Of a stretch of DNA of 18,854 bases, positions 6,398 to 14,094 are shown in pieces (positions within the stretch are counted from its first letter, which is position 1; every line of letters begins with the position of its first letter). The translations under genes and the position numbers were made by a program. Origin of the DNA: Peptostreptococcaceae bacterium (GTDB lineage: Bacteria > Bacillota_A > Clostridia > Peptostreptococcales > Acidaminobacteraceae); the NCBI GenBank assembly GCA_013619035.1, contig JABXKX010000131.1:1-18854 (forward strand). Reading direction: 5' to 3'. Under the pieces are notes generated by a model. That model saw nothing but the letters and a program-made list of their open reading frames with translations, did no database searches and was not told the DNA's origin.

Positions 6398-6969
6398 TGA
6401 AAGAGCAAATTAAAATGATTTTTTTTGTTGTAGTACTTGGTATTGTAGCTGCTGCTATTATGGTTGGTTCGCAGAATTACACCTCTGATAGAATTGCTGC
6501 CAACAAAGAATATAAACTTAAAAGTACAATACTAAAAGCCTTTGAAATCGATTCGACAGAAGATACTCTTCTTGAAGTGTATGAAAAATCAATTAGAGAA
6601 GAAGTTAAAGGCGATTCAACGTTCTATTACTCAGAAGATGGCCATATTGGTTTTGAAATCATTGGTAAAGGTCTATGGGGTCCAATTACAGGATTCATGA
6701 CTTTAGACTCGGATTTAGTGACGATTAAAGCAATTCAGATCATCTCTAATGAAGAGACGCCAGGATTAGGTGGCGTAATCGCTGAGCAGTGGTATATAGA
6801 CAAATATAAGGGCAAGAAATTTGACCCTGAAATAGTTATTAAAAAGGGAGCTGATATGTCCTCTGATACAGAAATTGATTCGATAACTGGTGCTACTATG
6901 ACGAGTAACGCTTTTCAGTTGATGTTGAATGAAAATTATCAGAAGCAAAAGGAGGTTCTTAGTAAATGA
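6397..6969 (+). CDS. nqrC: Na+-NQR subunit C, extracytoplasmic FMN subunit
   Basis: This 190-residue protein starts at an ATG sharing one base with the nqrB stop and follows AAAGGAGG. It has one N-terminal membrane helix (about residues 7-25) and an exported FMN-binding domain. The attachment motif DSITGATMTS (161-170) places the covalently bound FMN on Thr167; GLWGPITGF and ETPGLGG are further family blocks. NqrC/RnfG passes electrons across the outer face between the NqrD/E Fe site and NqrB. The flavin is attached by the transferase ApbE, which is not encoded in this window. The 4-base ATGA overlap with nqrD indicates translational coupling. Confidence 0.94.
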   Translation: MKEQIKMIFFVVVLGIVAAAIMVGSQNYTSDRIAANKEYKLKSTILKAFEIDSTEDTLLEVYEKSIREEVKGDSTFYYSEDGHIGFEIIGKGLWGPITGFMTLDSDLVTIKAIQIISNEETPGLGGVIAEQWYIDKYKGKKFDPEIVIKKGADMSSDTEIDSITGATMTSNAFQLMLNENYQKQKEVLSK

Positions 6970-7592
6970 AATTAGTGCGTATACGTTATACGAAGTGGTA
7001 CCAGTTGTTAAGCAAAGGTATTTTCAAAGAGAATCCAATTTATGCTATGGCATTAGGTATTTGCTCGGCTCTTGCCGTAACCAATCGAATCGAAAACGCA
7101 ATTGCAATGGGCATTGGTGTAACACTTGTTCTTATTGCATCATCGGCATCGACATCACTCATAAGGAAATATATTCCGAGTAGAGTGCGAATGGTTACTT
7201 ATATGGTATTGATATCCACCTTTGTAATAGCATTCCAATTATTCTTACAGGCTTTCTTCTTTGATTTAAGTCAACAATTGGGTGCCTATACCGGGCTTAT
7301 TATTACAAACTGCATTGTTATGGGGCGTGCTGAAGCATTCGCTGTAAAAAATCCAGTTCGCTTTTCTGTGATTGATGCCCTTGCAAATGGTTTGGGTTAT
7401 TTCATTACACTATTGGTTCTTTCAATTGTCCGTGAAGTACTTGCCTTTGGTACACTTCTCGGTTTTAGCGTAGTGGGAGAAGGCTGGGTTAACTGGACAG
7501 TAATGGCTATGGCACCAGGTGCTTTCTTCGTAATGGCGTTATATATATGGATTATGAGAACCATCGCAAAACTGGATCAGGAGGCTGCATAG
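6966..7592 (+). CDS. nqrD: Na+-NQR subunit D, membrane Fe subunit
   Basis: The 208-residue integral membrane protein has about six helices and begins in an ATGA overlap with nqrC, with AAAGGAGG upstream. Two conserved half-membrane cysteines are present: Cys33 in LGICSALAVT and Cys116 in GLIITNCIVMGRAEAFA. With the paired cysteines of NqrE these hold the Fe centre in the middle of the membrane that carries electrons from NqrF to NqrC. RnfE is the homologue in Rnf; the gene order and the nqrF downstream make NqrD the better name. Length matches the family. Confidence 0.94.
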   Translation: MKLVRIRYTKWYQLLSKGIFKENPIYAMALGICSALAVTNRIENAIAMGIGVTLVLIASSASTSLIRKYIPSRVRMVTYMVLISTFVIAFQLFLQAFFFDLSQQLGAYTGLIITNCIVMGRAEAFAVKNPVRFSVIDALANGLGYFITLLVLSIVREVLAFGTLLGFSVVGEGWVNWTVMAMAPGAFFVMALYIWIMRTIAKLDQEAA

Positions 7593-7593
7593 T

Positions 7594-8175
7594 ATGGAAA
7601 GAATTATTAATGTATTCTTAGCATCAGTATTGACACATAACATCGCATTAACGTATATCTTGGGTATGTGTCCTTTGATTGCTATTTCTAAGAACCTTAA
7701 AACAGCAAAAGGTATGGGGGTCTCTGTTATAGCCGTAATTACTATAACTGGAATGATTAACTGGCCTATTTACCAGTTTTTAAAAAGCAGTGGTGGTGAG
7801 ACTATTAGCCTTTTGGTATTTATTATTACAATTGCTGCAACGGTTCAATTGCTTGAGATGTTTTTAGATAAGTTTGTACCAAGCTTGTACAATGCTTTCG
7901 GCATATTCTTGCCACTTATTACTGTTAACTGTGCTGTATTGGCTGTATCACTTTTCATGGTCAGCAGAACATTCAGTTTTCTTGAGACAGTAGCCTTTTC
8001 ATTTGGATCAGGACTTGGTTGGGCTTTGGCCATTGTGTTAATCGCAGCCATTCGTGAGAAATTGGCTTTAGTAGGTAAAATTCCAAGTGGTCTTGAAGGT
8101 GCTGGGATTGTAATGGTTATTGCTGGGGTTATTTCTCTAGCATTTACAGGTTTCGGTGGAATTGTTAATTTTTAA
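7594..8175 (+). CDS. nqrE: Na+-NQR subunit E, membrane Fe subunit
   Basis: This 193-residue six-helix protein starts one base after the nqrD stop, with AGGAGG upstream inside nqrD. It is the inverted-topology partner of NqrD. Cys26 in LGMCPLIAISK and Cys113 in LPLITVNCAVLAVSL are the expected ligands of the intramembrane Fe centre. The HNIALTYILGMCP block near the N-terminus and the REKLALVGKIPSGLEGAGI block near the C-terminus are typical of NqrE/RnfA. It follows the standard gene order and is in all visible respects an ordinary family member. Confidence 0.95.
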   Translation: MERIINVFLASVLTHNIALTYILGMCPLIAISKNLKTAKGMGVSVIAVITITGMINWPIYQFLKSSGGETISLLVFIITIAATVQLLEMFLDKFVPSLYNAFGIFLPLITVNCAVLAVSLFMVSRTFSFLETVAFSFGSGLGWALAIVLIAAIREKLALVGKIPSGLEGAGIVMVIAGVISLAFTGFGGIVNF

Positions 8176-8187
8176 GGAGGTTGCATA

Positions 8188-9261
8188 ATGACAATAGCAA
8201 TTATATTAGTTGCAGTTTTAACGACTGTGGCTGTTTTATTGGCGCTCGCAGGATACCTTCTTGGTGGTAACGGTGAGAAGAAAATTACTATTAATAATAG
8301 TAAAGTAATTTCAATTAATGGAGACGATACACTTCTAAACGTATTGTCGGATGAAAAAATATTCATTCCTTCTGCCTGTGGTGGTAAAGCTACTTGTGGG
8401 CATTGTAAGGTTGTAGTAAATGAAGGTGGTGGAGGCATTCTTGCAACAGAAGAATCCTTCATGAGTAACGAAGATATAAAGAATAATGTTCGTCTTGCTT
8501 GTCAGTGTAAAGTAAAAGAAGATCTTGAGATATCTCTACCAGAAGAAATGCTGAGTGTACAGGAATTTAAGACAGAAGTAGAGGAAATAATTGAATTAAC
8601 TCATGATATTAGACAGGTGAAATTCAAACTAATTGAGCCCAAAACGATCGAATTTAATCCTGGACAATATGCACAGATTGAGGTGCCGGGTCTTGAAATT
8701 CAAAGGGCTTATTCAATAGCTTCTAATCCAAAAAATACCGATTATCTAGAGTTGATTATCCGTCAAGTACCAGGTGGAAAGGCAACAACATTCGTTCACA
8801 AAGCCCTTGAAACAGGGGATAGTATCCGAATTCTCGGACCGTTCGGTCATTTCTCTCTAGATCAGGAGTCAGATAGAGATATTGTATGTATCGCTGGTGG
8901 ATCAGGTAAAGCACCAATTAGATCTATTCTCTACCATCTCAAAGACAATGGAATGAACAGGAAAGTTAAATATTTCTTTGGTGCAAGAACTAAGAAAGAT
9001 CTATATTATACAGAAGAGTTTAAACAGCTTTCAAAAGAATTCCCTAACTTTCAGTATTATCCTGCTTTATCTCAACCATTACCAGAAGATAATTGGAGTG
9101 GAGATGCTGGACTTATCACTGACGTAGTGGATAGACATTGTTCTAAACTCGAAGAAAGTGAAGCCTATCTTTGTGGTTCACCAGGTATGATTGATGCTTG
9201 TTTTGCTGTACTTGCGAAAAATGGTATGCCTGCTGAACGAATTTACTGTGATAAATTCTAG
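8188..9261 (+). CDS. nqrF: Na+-NQR subunit F, NADH dehydrogenase with 2Fe-2S and FAD
   Basis: AAGGAGG precedes the ATG. The 357-residue protein has one N-terminal membrane helix (about 3-26), a plant-type 2Fe-2S domain with Cys64, Cys70, Cys73 and Cys105 (the same 6/3/32 spacing as the Vibrio enzyme), an FAD-binding module with RAYSIAS (around 172-178), a nucleotide site CIAGGSGKAPIRS, and the C-terminal LCGSPGMIDACF block. NqrF takes the hydride from NADH and passes electrons via FAD and 2Fe-2S to the rest of the complex. Its presence, with no rnfB, makes this an Nqr and not a ferredoxin-oxidising Rnf complex. It is some 50 residues shorter than the Vibrio protein. Cys107 is extra. Confidence 0.95.
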   Translation: MTIAIILVAVLTTVAVLLALAGYLLGGNGEKKITINNSKVISINGDDTLLNVLSDEKIFIPSACGGKATCGHCKVVVNEGGGGILATEESFMSNEDIKNNVRLACQCKVKEDLEISLPEEMLSVQEFKTEVEEIIELTHDIRQVKFKLIEPKTIEFNPGQYAQIEVPGLEIQRAYSIASNPKNTDYLELIIRQVPGGKATTFVHKALETGDSIRILGPFGHFSLDQESDRDIVCIAGGSGKAPIRSILYHLKDNGMNRKVKYFFGARTKKDLYYTEEFKQLSKEFPNFQYYPALSQPLPEDNWSGDAGLITDVVDRHCSKLEESEAYLCGSPGMIDACFAVLAKNGMPAERIYCDKF

Positions 9262-9316
9262 TAATAAGAAACAGTTGATTCTGTGTAGGTAATGCAATAT
9301 ATGATGTTTGATGGGG

Positions 9317-9346
9317 TGTAGGCGGTTTTATATGAATCGCCCTACA
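9317..9346 (+). other. Hairpin between nqrF and the prenyl synthase gene
   Basis: TGTAGG plus CGGTT (9317-9327) pairs with AATCG and CCTACA (9335-9346) over 11 bp with one bulged C and one G-T pair; the loop is 7 bases. No T-run follows on the + strand, so it is a weak terminator or processing site at best. It may set the expression ratio between the nqr operon and the downstream quinone genes. Confidence 0.35.
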
Positions 9347-9383
9347 TTCTATCAAAAAAATATGAAATTAAAGGACGATACGT

Positions 9384-10181
9384 GTGATTATGGAACAAAT
9401 ATTATTTCCTATAAAGGACGATTTAAAAGCTTTTGAAGGACTAATTGATGGTTTTCTTCAAGAGGTGAAACATGATAAAGTACGAGCAAATTATGAAACG
9501 TTTTTCAAAGCTCGAGGTAAATATTTAAGACCTTCTTTGTTGATGCTGGCTACAGGAGCAACTGCAGGTGATAGAAGTAGATTCGATGACAAACTCTATA
9601 AATTAGGATTGATATTAGAGCTGCTTCATAGTGCGAGTCTTGTTCACGACGATATTATAGATGATGATCTTGTGCGCCGTGGAGAAAAAAATGTAAACCA
9701 GGTTTTTGGAAATAAAATTGCAGTATTAGCAGGTGACACATTGTTTTCTTATGCTTTTCGGGAAGTGACAGCGAATTATGATCAAAAATACAGTGTACCA
9801 ATTACTCAGTTAGCACTGGAAATGTGTATGGCAGAATTGGAACAAGCAAACGACGTAGATTCGCTAGACAGTTATTTAAGAGTCATTCAAGGGAAAACAG
9901 CTGAATTCATGGCAGTGTCTTGCGAGCTTGGTGCTAAGTATGGTGGTGGAAGTGACGAAGATATTCAGAGAATGCGAGAAGTTGGATTAAACATTGGTAT
10001 GACCTATCAATTGGTAGATGACATGATTGACGGTGATCCAAATGCTGAAAAATATATTACTAATGAAGACATTCGAAAATATTATCAAAAGGCAAAAGAT
10101 TTATTAGAAGCTCTTAAACCATCAGAGTACACAACAAGTATGATGCACCTTCTTGAATTTATCTTCAATATGAAGGGGTAA
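9384..10181 (+). CDS. Trans-polyprenyl diphosphate synthase, short form
   Basis: A GTG at 9384 lies 8 bases after AAAGGA; an ATG at 9390 is the alternative. The 265-residue protein has both Asp-rich motifs of chain-elongating prenyl synthases: DDIID (Asp89, Asp90, Asp93) followed by RR at 98-99, and DDMID (Asp212, Asp213, Asp216). The GKYLRP block (45-50) binds isopentenyl diphosphate. It would condense isopentenyl diphosphate units into the long side chain of a quinone. Family members are usually near 320 residues; here the part after the second Asp motif is much reduced, but the reading frame is clean and both catalytic sites are intact. Neighbouring nqr genes and a UbiA prenyltransferase point to menaquinone. 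It may work with a small partner subunit, as HepT does with HepS. Confidence 0.88.
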   Translation: MIMEQILFPIKDDLKAFEGLIDGFLQEVKHDKVRANYETFFKARGKYLRPSLLMLATGATAGDRSRFDDKLYKLGLILELLHSASLVHDDIIDDDLVRRGEKNVNQVFGNKIAVLAGDTLFSYAFREVTANYDQKYSVPITQLALEMCMAELEQANDVDSLDSYLRVIQGKTAEFMAVSCELGAKYGGGSDEDIQRMREVGLNIGMTYQLVDDMIDGDPNAEKYITNEDIRKYYQKAKDLLEALKPSEYTTSMMHLLEFIFNMKG

Positions 10182-10187
10182 TAGAAA

Positions 10188-10250
10188 ATGAAAGGAATTA
10201 TCTACAGAGAGCGATTAGTCGCATGTTGTAGGTTAGGAATAAAAAAATGA
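10188..10250 (+). CDS. Possible 20-residue leader or coupling peptide
   Basis: A 20-codon ORF starts 6 bases after the prenyl synthase stop, with AAGGGG 9 bases upstream, and ends in a TGA that overlaps the ATG of the lipoprotein gene (ATGA). It is basic and contains a Cys-Cys pair. It may only serve to carry ribosomes to the next start. A chance ORF is quite possible given its length. Confidence 0.25.
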   Translation: MKGIIYRERLVACCRLGIKK

Positions 10251-11149
10251 ACAGAAAAATAACGATTATAATCAGCCTACTTCTAGCACTTATTTTATTA
10301 ACAGGTTGCGGTAAAGAAAATCAAACGATTCGTCTTGGTAGCATGCCAACGTATTCGGCGGCAATTTATGCAGTCGGAATAGAAAATGGATATTTTGAAG
10401 AAGCAGGTGTTACAGTAGATCTTACTGTTTTCAAATCTTCACGAGAGCGTGACGGCGCAGCAACTTCTGGCGAACTAGATGGATTTATGACAGATATTAT
10501 GGGTGCGGTTAATATGAATGAAAAAGGATTCCCATTCATTATGACATCGAGAGAGTGGGAAGACTTTGGTGTAATGGCAAATGAAATAATTGATATTAAT
10601 GATGTAAGCTCACTTCAAGTGGGAATAGCAGAGAACACTGTAACTGAATTTATTGTTGATACTTATATTCAAACAGATGTTGAAAAGGTTAACCTTTTAG
10701 CAATTCCTGATAGAATGGGTGCGGTTCTTAGCGATGTACTGGATAGCGGTGTATTTCCTCAACCTTTCATGGGCATTATCATGGGAAAGAACGGGCAACA
10801 GATATTCAGCACAGCATCAAACGACTTTCATCCTGTAGTATTGGTGTTTGATGAATCATTTATAAATGAAAATGAAGCTGATGTAATAGCTTTTTATGAA
10901 GGTTATAAAAAGACAGTAGAGTATATGCAATCTACAGACTACAATGAGTATAAATCTGCACTTGTTTCTCATGGTCTTGCTACGAACGAAACAGTTGACC
11001 ATTATCGATTACCTGTAAATGAGTACGGTTTAAATGCAGTTGACGAGAATGATTTTGATGCTGTGACAGCTTGGATGTTGGAAAAAGAACTATTGGGTCA
11101 AAGTTTGACTTTTGAAGAAGTTTGCACAACTACTTATGTAAACGATTAG
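10247..11149 (+). CDS. ABC importer substrate-binding lipoprotein, NMT1/SsuA-like
   Basis: The 300-residue product has a lipoprotein signal with lipobox LTGC, the lipidated Cys at residue 21. The mature part begins with QTIRLGSMPTYSAAIYAVGIENGYFEEAG, the opening strand-helix pattern of NMT1/SsuA/ThiY-type type II binding proteins that capture small, often aromatic or sulfonate, compounds. It is anchored outside the cell and would hand its ligand to the permease and ATPase encoded just downstream. Between a prenyl synthase and a UbiA prenyltransferase, the natural guess is a quinone head-group precursor such as a naphthoate, but the sequence does not show the ligand. Riboflavin, thiamine precursors or a dehalogenation-linked compound are alternatives. 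Confidence 0.82.
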   Translation: MNRKITIIISLLLALILLTGCGKENQTIRLGSMPTYSAAIYAVGIENGYFEEAGVTVDLTVFKSSRERDGAATSGELDGFMTDIMGAVNMNEKGFPFIMTSREWEDFGVMANEIIDINDVSSLQVGIAENTVTEFIVDTYIQTDVEKVNLLAIPDRMGAVLSDVLDSGVFPQPFMGIIMGKNGQQIFSTASNDFHPVVLVFDESFINENEADVIAFYEGYKKTVEYMQSTDYNEYKSALVSHGLATNETVDHYRLPVNEYGLNAVDENDFDAVTAWMLEKELLGQSLTFEEVCTTTYVND

Positions 11150-11151
11150 TT

Positions 11152-11874
11152 ATGATAAAAATTGAAAATTTATCGATTGAACACGGGAAAACAAAAGCAG
11201 TAAATCAAATGAATCTAACAATTAGGCACAATGAAAAGATTTCCATTGTCGGTCGATCCGGTTGTGGAAAGACTTCTATTTTGCATGCCTTAGCAGGGCT
11301 GACAGCTCCGACTTCGGGGCGAATATTGATTCATAACGATCAGGTGAGGGGCATCCGCAAAGATACATCTATTATTCTACAGAATAGCGGTTTGTTCCCT
11401 TGGAAAACAGTGACATCTAATGTCATGTTAGGCATCATCAATGAAGAAATCCGTAAGGATGAAAAGATGAGTAAAGTAATGGCAATACTTTTTGAACTTG
11501 ATATTCTTGACCAAAGAGATAAGTTCCTCCATAAGTTAAGTGGTGGTCAGAGACAACGGGTTGCTATTGCAAGAGCTTTGATTCAATCACCTGATTTGTT
11601 ATTAATGGACGAACCCTCAGGTGCTCTTGATATGATTAATAAAGAAAAGTTTCAAGATCGTTTACATGACCTTTATCGTCAACGTGATGTCACAGCGATT
11701 ATAGTAACTCATGACATAGAAGAAGCTGTTTTTCTAGGACAGAAAATTTTTGTGATGGATGATGGAAAGGTAATAGCTGAAGTGGTAAATCCATTTTATG
11801 GCGAGAAGAATGTTAGAGAAAGTATAGAATTTTATAAACTTTGTCTCAAAGTAAGGCAGGTAATGAAGACATGA
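11152..11874 (+). CDS. ABC importer ATPase, SsuB/TauB-like
   Basis: I take the ATG at 11152, just after the lipoprotein stop, giving 240 residues; the Shine-Dalgarno is weak, which suggests coupling, and an in-frame TTG at 11122 is less likely. All motifs are present: Walker A GRSGCGKT, Q-loop ILQNSGLFPWKT, signature LSGGQRQRVAIARAL, Walker B LLLMDEPSGALD, and the switch His in VTHDIEEA. The FPWKT after the Q-loop is typical of nitrate/sulfonate/taurine-type importer ATPases. It powers import together with the adjacent permease. The stop overlaps the permease start (ATGA). Confidence 0.93.
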   Translation: MIKIENLSIEHGKTKAVNQMNLTIRHNEKISIVGRSGCGKTSILHALAGLTAPTSGRILIHNDQVRGIRKDTSIILQNSGLFPWKTVTSNVMLGIINEEIRKDEKMSKVMAILFELDILDQRDKFLHKLSGGQRQRVAIARALIQSPDLLLMDEPSGALDMINKEKFQDRLHDLYRQRDVTAIIVTHDIEEAVFLGQKIFVMDDGKVIAEVVNPFYGEKNVRESIEFYKLCLKVRQVMKT

Positions 11875-12602
11875 AAAAAGCAAATTGTGGTTTTGGTTTT
11901 CTGCTCGTTTTTTTACTTTGGATGATACTTCATTTGTTTGTAGAGCCGAGATTGATTCCTAATCCAATAAACACTTTACTGACACTTGGTAGTTTACTGA
12001 TATCTGGTGAATTGTTAATGCATAGTTTGTTCAGTCTTTATAGGCTGGGGGTTGCGATTATGTTATCTTTGGTACTTGGGACCGGTACTGGCGTTGTTAT
12101 GGGTTTGAATAAATTATATGAAAAATTATTAGTGCCGTTTATGTATGTGATGTTCCCAATTCCAAAAGCAGCATTATTGCCAATACTTTTTGTTCTTTTT
12201 GGATTAGGTGACGCCTCAAAAATTACTCTTATATGGCTAATTCTTTATTTTCAGATAGTGATTGCAGTTTATGATGCGGTCAAATCTATTGATGCTGAAG
12301 TTTTTACATCAGCAAAAACCCTATCTTTATCAAAAAAACAACTTTGCATACATGTGATATTTCCTGTAATTTTACCCAATATTCTCTCTGTGCTTAGAAC
12401 AAGTGTGGGTATTGGAATTGCAGTATTATTTTTTGCAGAGACCTATGCAACCGATAGGGGTTTAGGTTATTTTATTATGAATCATTGGTCGTTGCTAAAT
12501 TATCAAGAAATGTATGCTGGAATCCTTTTTCTTAGCATCATTGGATATACAATATTTAGAGGTGTAGATTACTTGAGATTCAAGTTGGTGAAATGGATAT
12601 AG
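11871..12602 (+). CDS. ABC importer permease, SsuC/TauC-like
   Basis: The 243-residue product begins in an ATGA overlap with the ATPase gene. It has about six membrane helices and the EAA-type coupling loop of binding-protein-dependent permeases: DAEVFTSAKTLSLSKKQLCIHVIFPVILPNIL, here in two parts around residues 143-174. The N-terminal half carries the PNPINTLLTL and LVLGTGTGVVMG blocks common in SsuC/TauC permeases. It would act as a homodimer. Substrate as for the lipoprotein: unproven, suspected quinone precursor from context. Confidence 0.9.
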   Translation: MKKANCGFGFLLVFLLWMILHLFVEPRLIPNPINTLLTLGSLLISGELLMHSLFSLYRLGVAIMLSLVLGTGTGVVMGLNKLYEKLLVPFMYVMFPIPKAALLPILFVLFGLGDASKITLIWLILYFQIVIAVYDAVKSIDAEVFTSAKTLSLSKKQLCIHVIFPVILPNILSVLRTSVGIGIAVLFFAETYATDRGLGYFIMNHWSLLNYQEMYAGILFLSIIGYTIFRGVDYLRFKLVKWI

Positions 12603-12615
12603 AAGTAGGAGATTT

Positions 12616-13497
12616 ATGAGAATTTTATTAAAACTGATGGACATCAAAACACTTGTGGCAGGGGTATTTCCTGTGTTGCTTGGATCTATATACAGCTTGT
12701 ATAGATTTAATTCGTTTAGTATTGGAGATATGATGCTCCTCATACTGGGTATTTTACTTATGCAAAGCAGTGCTAATATGATTAACGATATTTATGATTA
12801 TAAAAGAGGTTCTGACGATGAAGCAAAAGCTGATGAGAAAGCCATTGCATCAGGAGAAATAAAAGCCAGTCAAGTACGTAGGATTGTTATTATTTTTATC
12901 CTGATCGATATTATTATTAATTTGTATTACTCTATCACATTACACTGGGGTATTTTTTTCATAGGTGTTTATGGTGCATTAATAATGTACTGTTATTCAG
13001 CGGGTAAAAAGCCCATATCTTATACCATATTTGGCGAATTAGTAGCAGGTTCAACAATGGGTACTTGTATTATGTCTACTGTAATTTACATTCAATCGGG
13101 CATAGTAAATTTTGAGACATTTTTAGTAACGCTACCGACATCGATTTACATAGGATCGATTTTGTTAACTAATAATATAGCTGACCATCAGGAGGATAAG
13201 AAGGCTGGTAGATATACATTGCCTATATTTATTGGTATATCCCGGGCGGAAAGGTTATGGCAACTATGTTGTTACAGTTTGTTGATTGCAACAGCAGTGT
13301 TTGTATATGTAGGTCATTGGCCACTTGAGAGTCTTGTTTTAGTAGTTTTACTTTTTCCGTATAAGAAAGTATGGAAATTTAATCATATTGAGAAAGAATC
13401 AAAAAATAAAGGCAAGATGATGGCTATGATCGGGATTATAGGTATTAGATATCATCTTGCGTTGGTTATCGGTTTTATGTTTGCTAAATATGTGTAA
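12616..13497 (+). CDS. UbiA-family prenyltransferase, MenA-like
   Basis: TAGGAGA precedes the ATG. The 293-residue membrane protein has about eight to nine helices and both Asp motifs of the UbiA superfamily: NDIYDYKRGSD (residues 57-67), with Asn57, Asp58 and Asp61, and NNIADHQEDKKAGRYTLP (186-203), with Asp190 and Asp194. The NDxxDxxxG form and the DHQED..AGR.TLP block resemble MenA, which joins a polyprenyl diphosphate to 1,4-dihydroxy-2-naphthoate. The prenyl diphosphate synthase encoded upstream would supply the donor. No head-group biosynthesis gene (menFDHCEB or mqnABCDE) lies in the window. Other UbiA substrates cannot be excluded. Confidence 0.88.
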   Translation: MRILLKLMDIKTLVAGVFPVLLGSIYSLYRFNSFSIGDMMLLILGILLMQSSANMINDIYDYKRGSDDEAKADEKAIASGEIKASQVRRIVIIFILIDIIINLYYSITLHWGIFFIGVYGALIMYCYSAGKKPISYTIFGELVAGSTMGTCIMSTVIYIQSGIVNFETFLVTLPTSIYIGSILLTNNIADHQEDKKAGRYTLPIFIGISRAERLWQLCCYSLLIATAVFVYVGHWPLESLVLVVLLFPYKKVWKFNHIEKESKNKGKMMAMIGIIGIRYHLALVIGFMFAKYV

Positions 13498-13561
13498 ACC
13501 ACTATTAAATATGAGTTGTGATAAGAATTTTGAACGAATATCTGAGAGGAGGAATGAATTT

Positions 13562-13732
13562 ATGTTATGGACATTACTATTGTTTGTATCAATAATTATA
13601 TGTTATGTCATTATTAGTGATAGAAACAAGAAATGGAAAGAAACCAAAGGGATCTGTAAGGAGACTGGTGCGACTTGCACATCTCCAACGGGTTGTACTT
13701 GTGGAGATTCAATCGAACAGCACCAGCATTAA
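13562..13732 (+). CDS. Small single-helix membrane protein with Cys-rich tail, possible NqrM-like factor
   Basis: The ATG at 13562 follows GAGGAGG at a spacing of about 9 and gives 56 residues. There is one membrane helix (about residues 2-19), a basic segment RNKKWK, then a tail with Cys32, Cys39, Cys45 and Cys47 and a final HQH. NqrM (DUF539), needed to load Fe into the NqrD/E site in Vibrio, has the same layout, one helix then four cysteines, but with different spacing. FeoB-associated Cys-rich membrane proteins look similar too. Location at the end of an nqr/quinone cluster favours a role in metal delivery to Nqr; this is inference from layout and context and not from a sequence match. 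Confidence 0.6.
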   Translation: MLWTLLLFVSIIICYVIISDRNKKWKETKGICKETGATCTSPTGCTCGDSIEQHQH

Positions 13733-14094
13733 TATGTAAATTCTATGATAAAACGTGAGAACTTAATAAATATTTAGAACAACTATGAGCATTATTTCAT
13801 GAGTTATCTCGAAAGCATAGTAATCTTCTGTAAAACTTGATTATAGAGGATTCAAAAGTCTTTATATATGAAGGTGATGCATCTCCAGAACTTAATCACT
13901 AAAGGAACTAGCCGTATAGTATAATACTATACGGCTAGTTTCAGTGAGTCTTATTCATGTGATATCCTGGAATAATAAATACAGGTCAGTGCAAGTCCTT
14001 AATAAACAAGCACATATATTCATAATAGTTGCAATCATTACATTTGATTATCAGTCACTCCATTGGGTAGTTATGTTACATAATGGAGGTTGTT
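13733..14094. other. Intergenic region of about 360 bases
   Basis: Beyond the palindrome at 13906-13940 I see no gene, tRNA or known RNA. Reading frames are broken by many stops. A short readable stretch ends at 13902 but has no identifiable homologue. No convincing sigma-A promoter for the cyclase gene was found. Confidence 0.6.
13906..13940. terminator. Perfect 35-bp palindrome, likely strong hairpin terminator
   Basis: AACTAGCCGTATAGTAT (13906-13922) and ATACTATACGGCTAGTT (13924-13940) are perfect 17-base complements around a single A, with two further possible pairs outside. Only TTT follows on the + strand, so it is not a textbook terminator; the strong stem could still end the upstream quinone operon or protect its 3' end. 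A palindromic repeat element or protein-binding site is an alternative. Confidence 0.5.

Noticed and set aside
4096..9261. Rnf complex (rnfCDGEAB) as the name of the six-gene operon
   Set aside because: The last gene encodes an NqrF with 2Fe-2S, FAD and NADH motifs and not a ferredoxin-type RnfB, and the A and B subunits match NqrA and NqrB blocks.
13763..13776. Dehalobox-like TTAAT-N4-ATTTA
   Set aside because: One arm deviates from TTAAT-N4-ATTAA, it is 11 kb from rdhA and not ahead of a dehalogenase gene; AT-rich DNA gives such matches by chance. No dehalobox was found before rdhC-rdhA in the visible part.
13780..13902. Possible gene relic (readable stretch ending at a TAA at 13900)
   Set aside because: Stops interrupt all frames, and no product could be recognised; too short to call a pseudogene.
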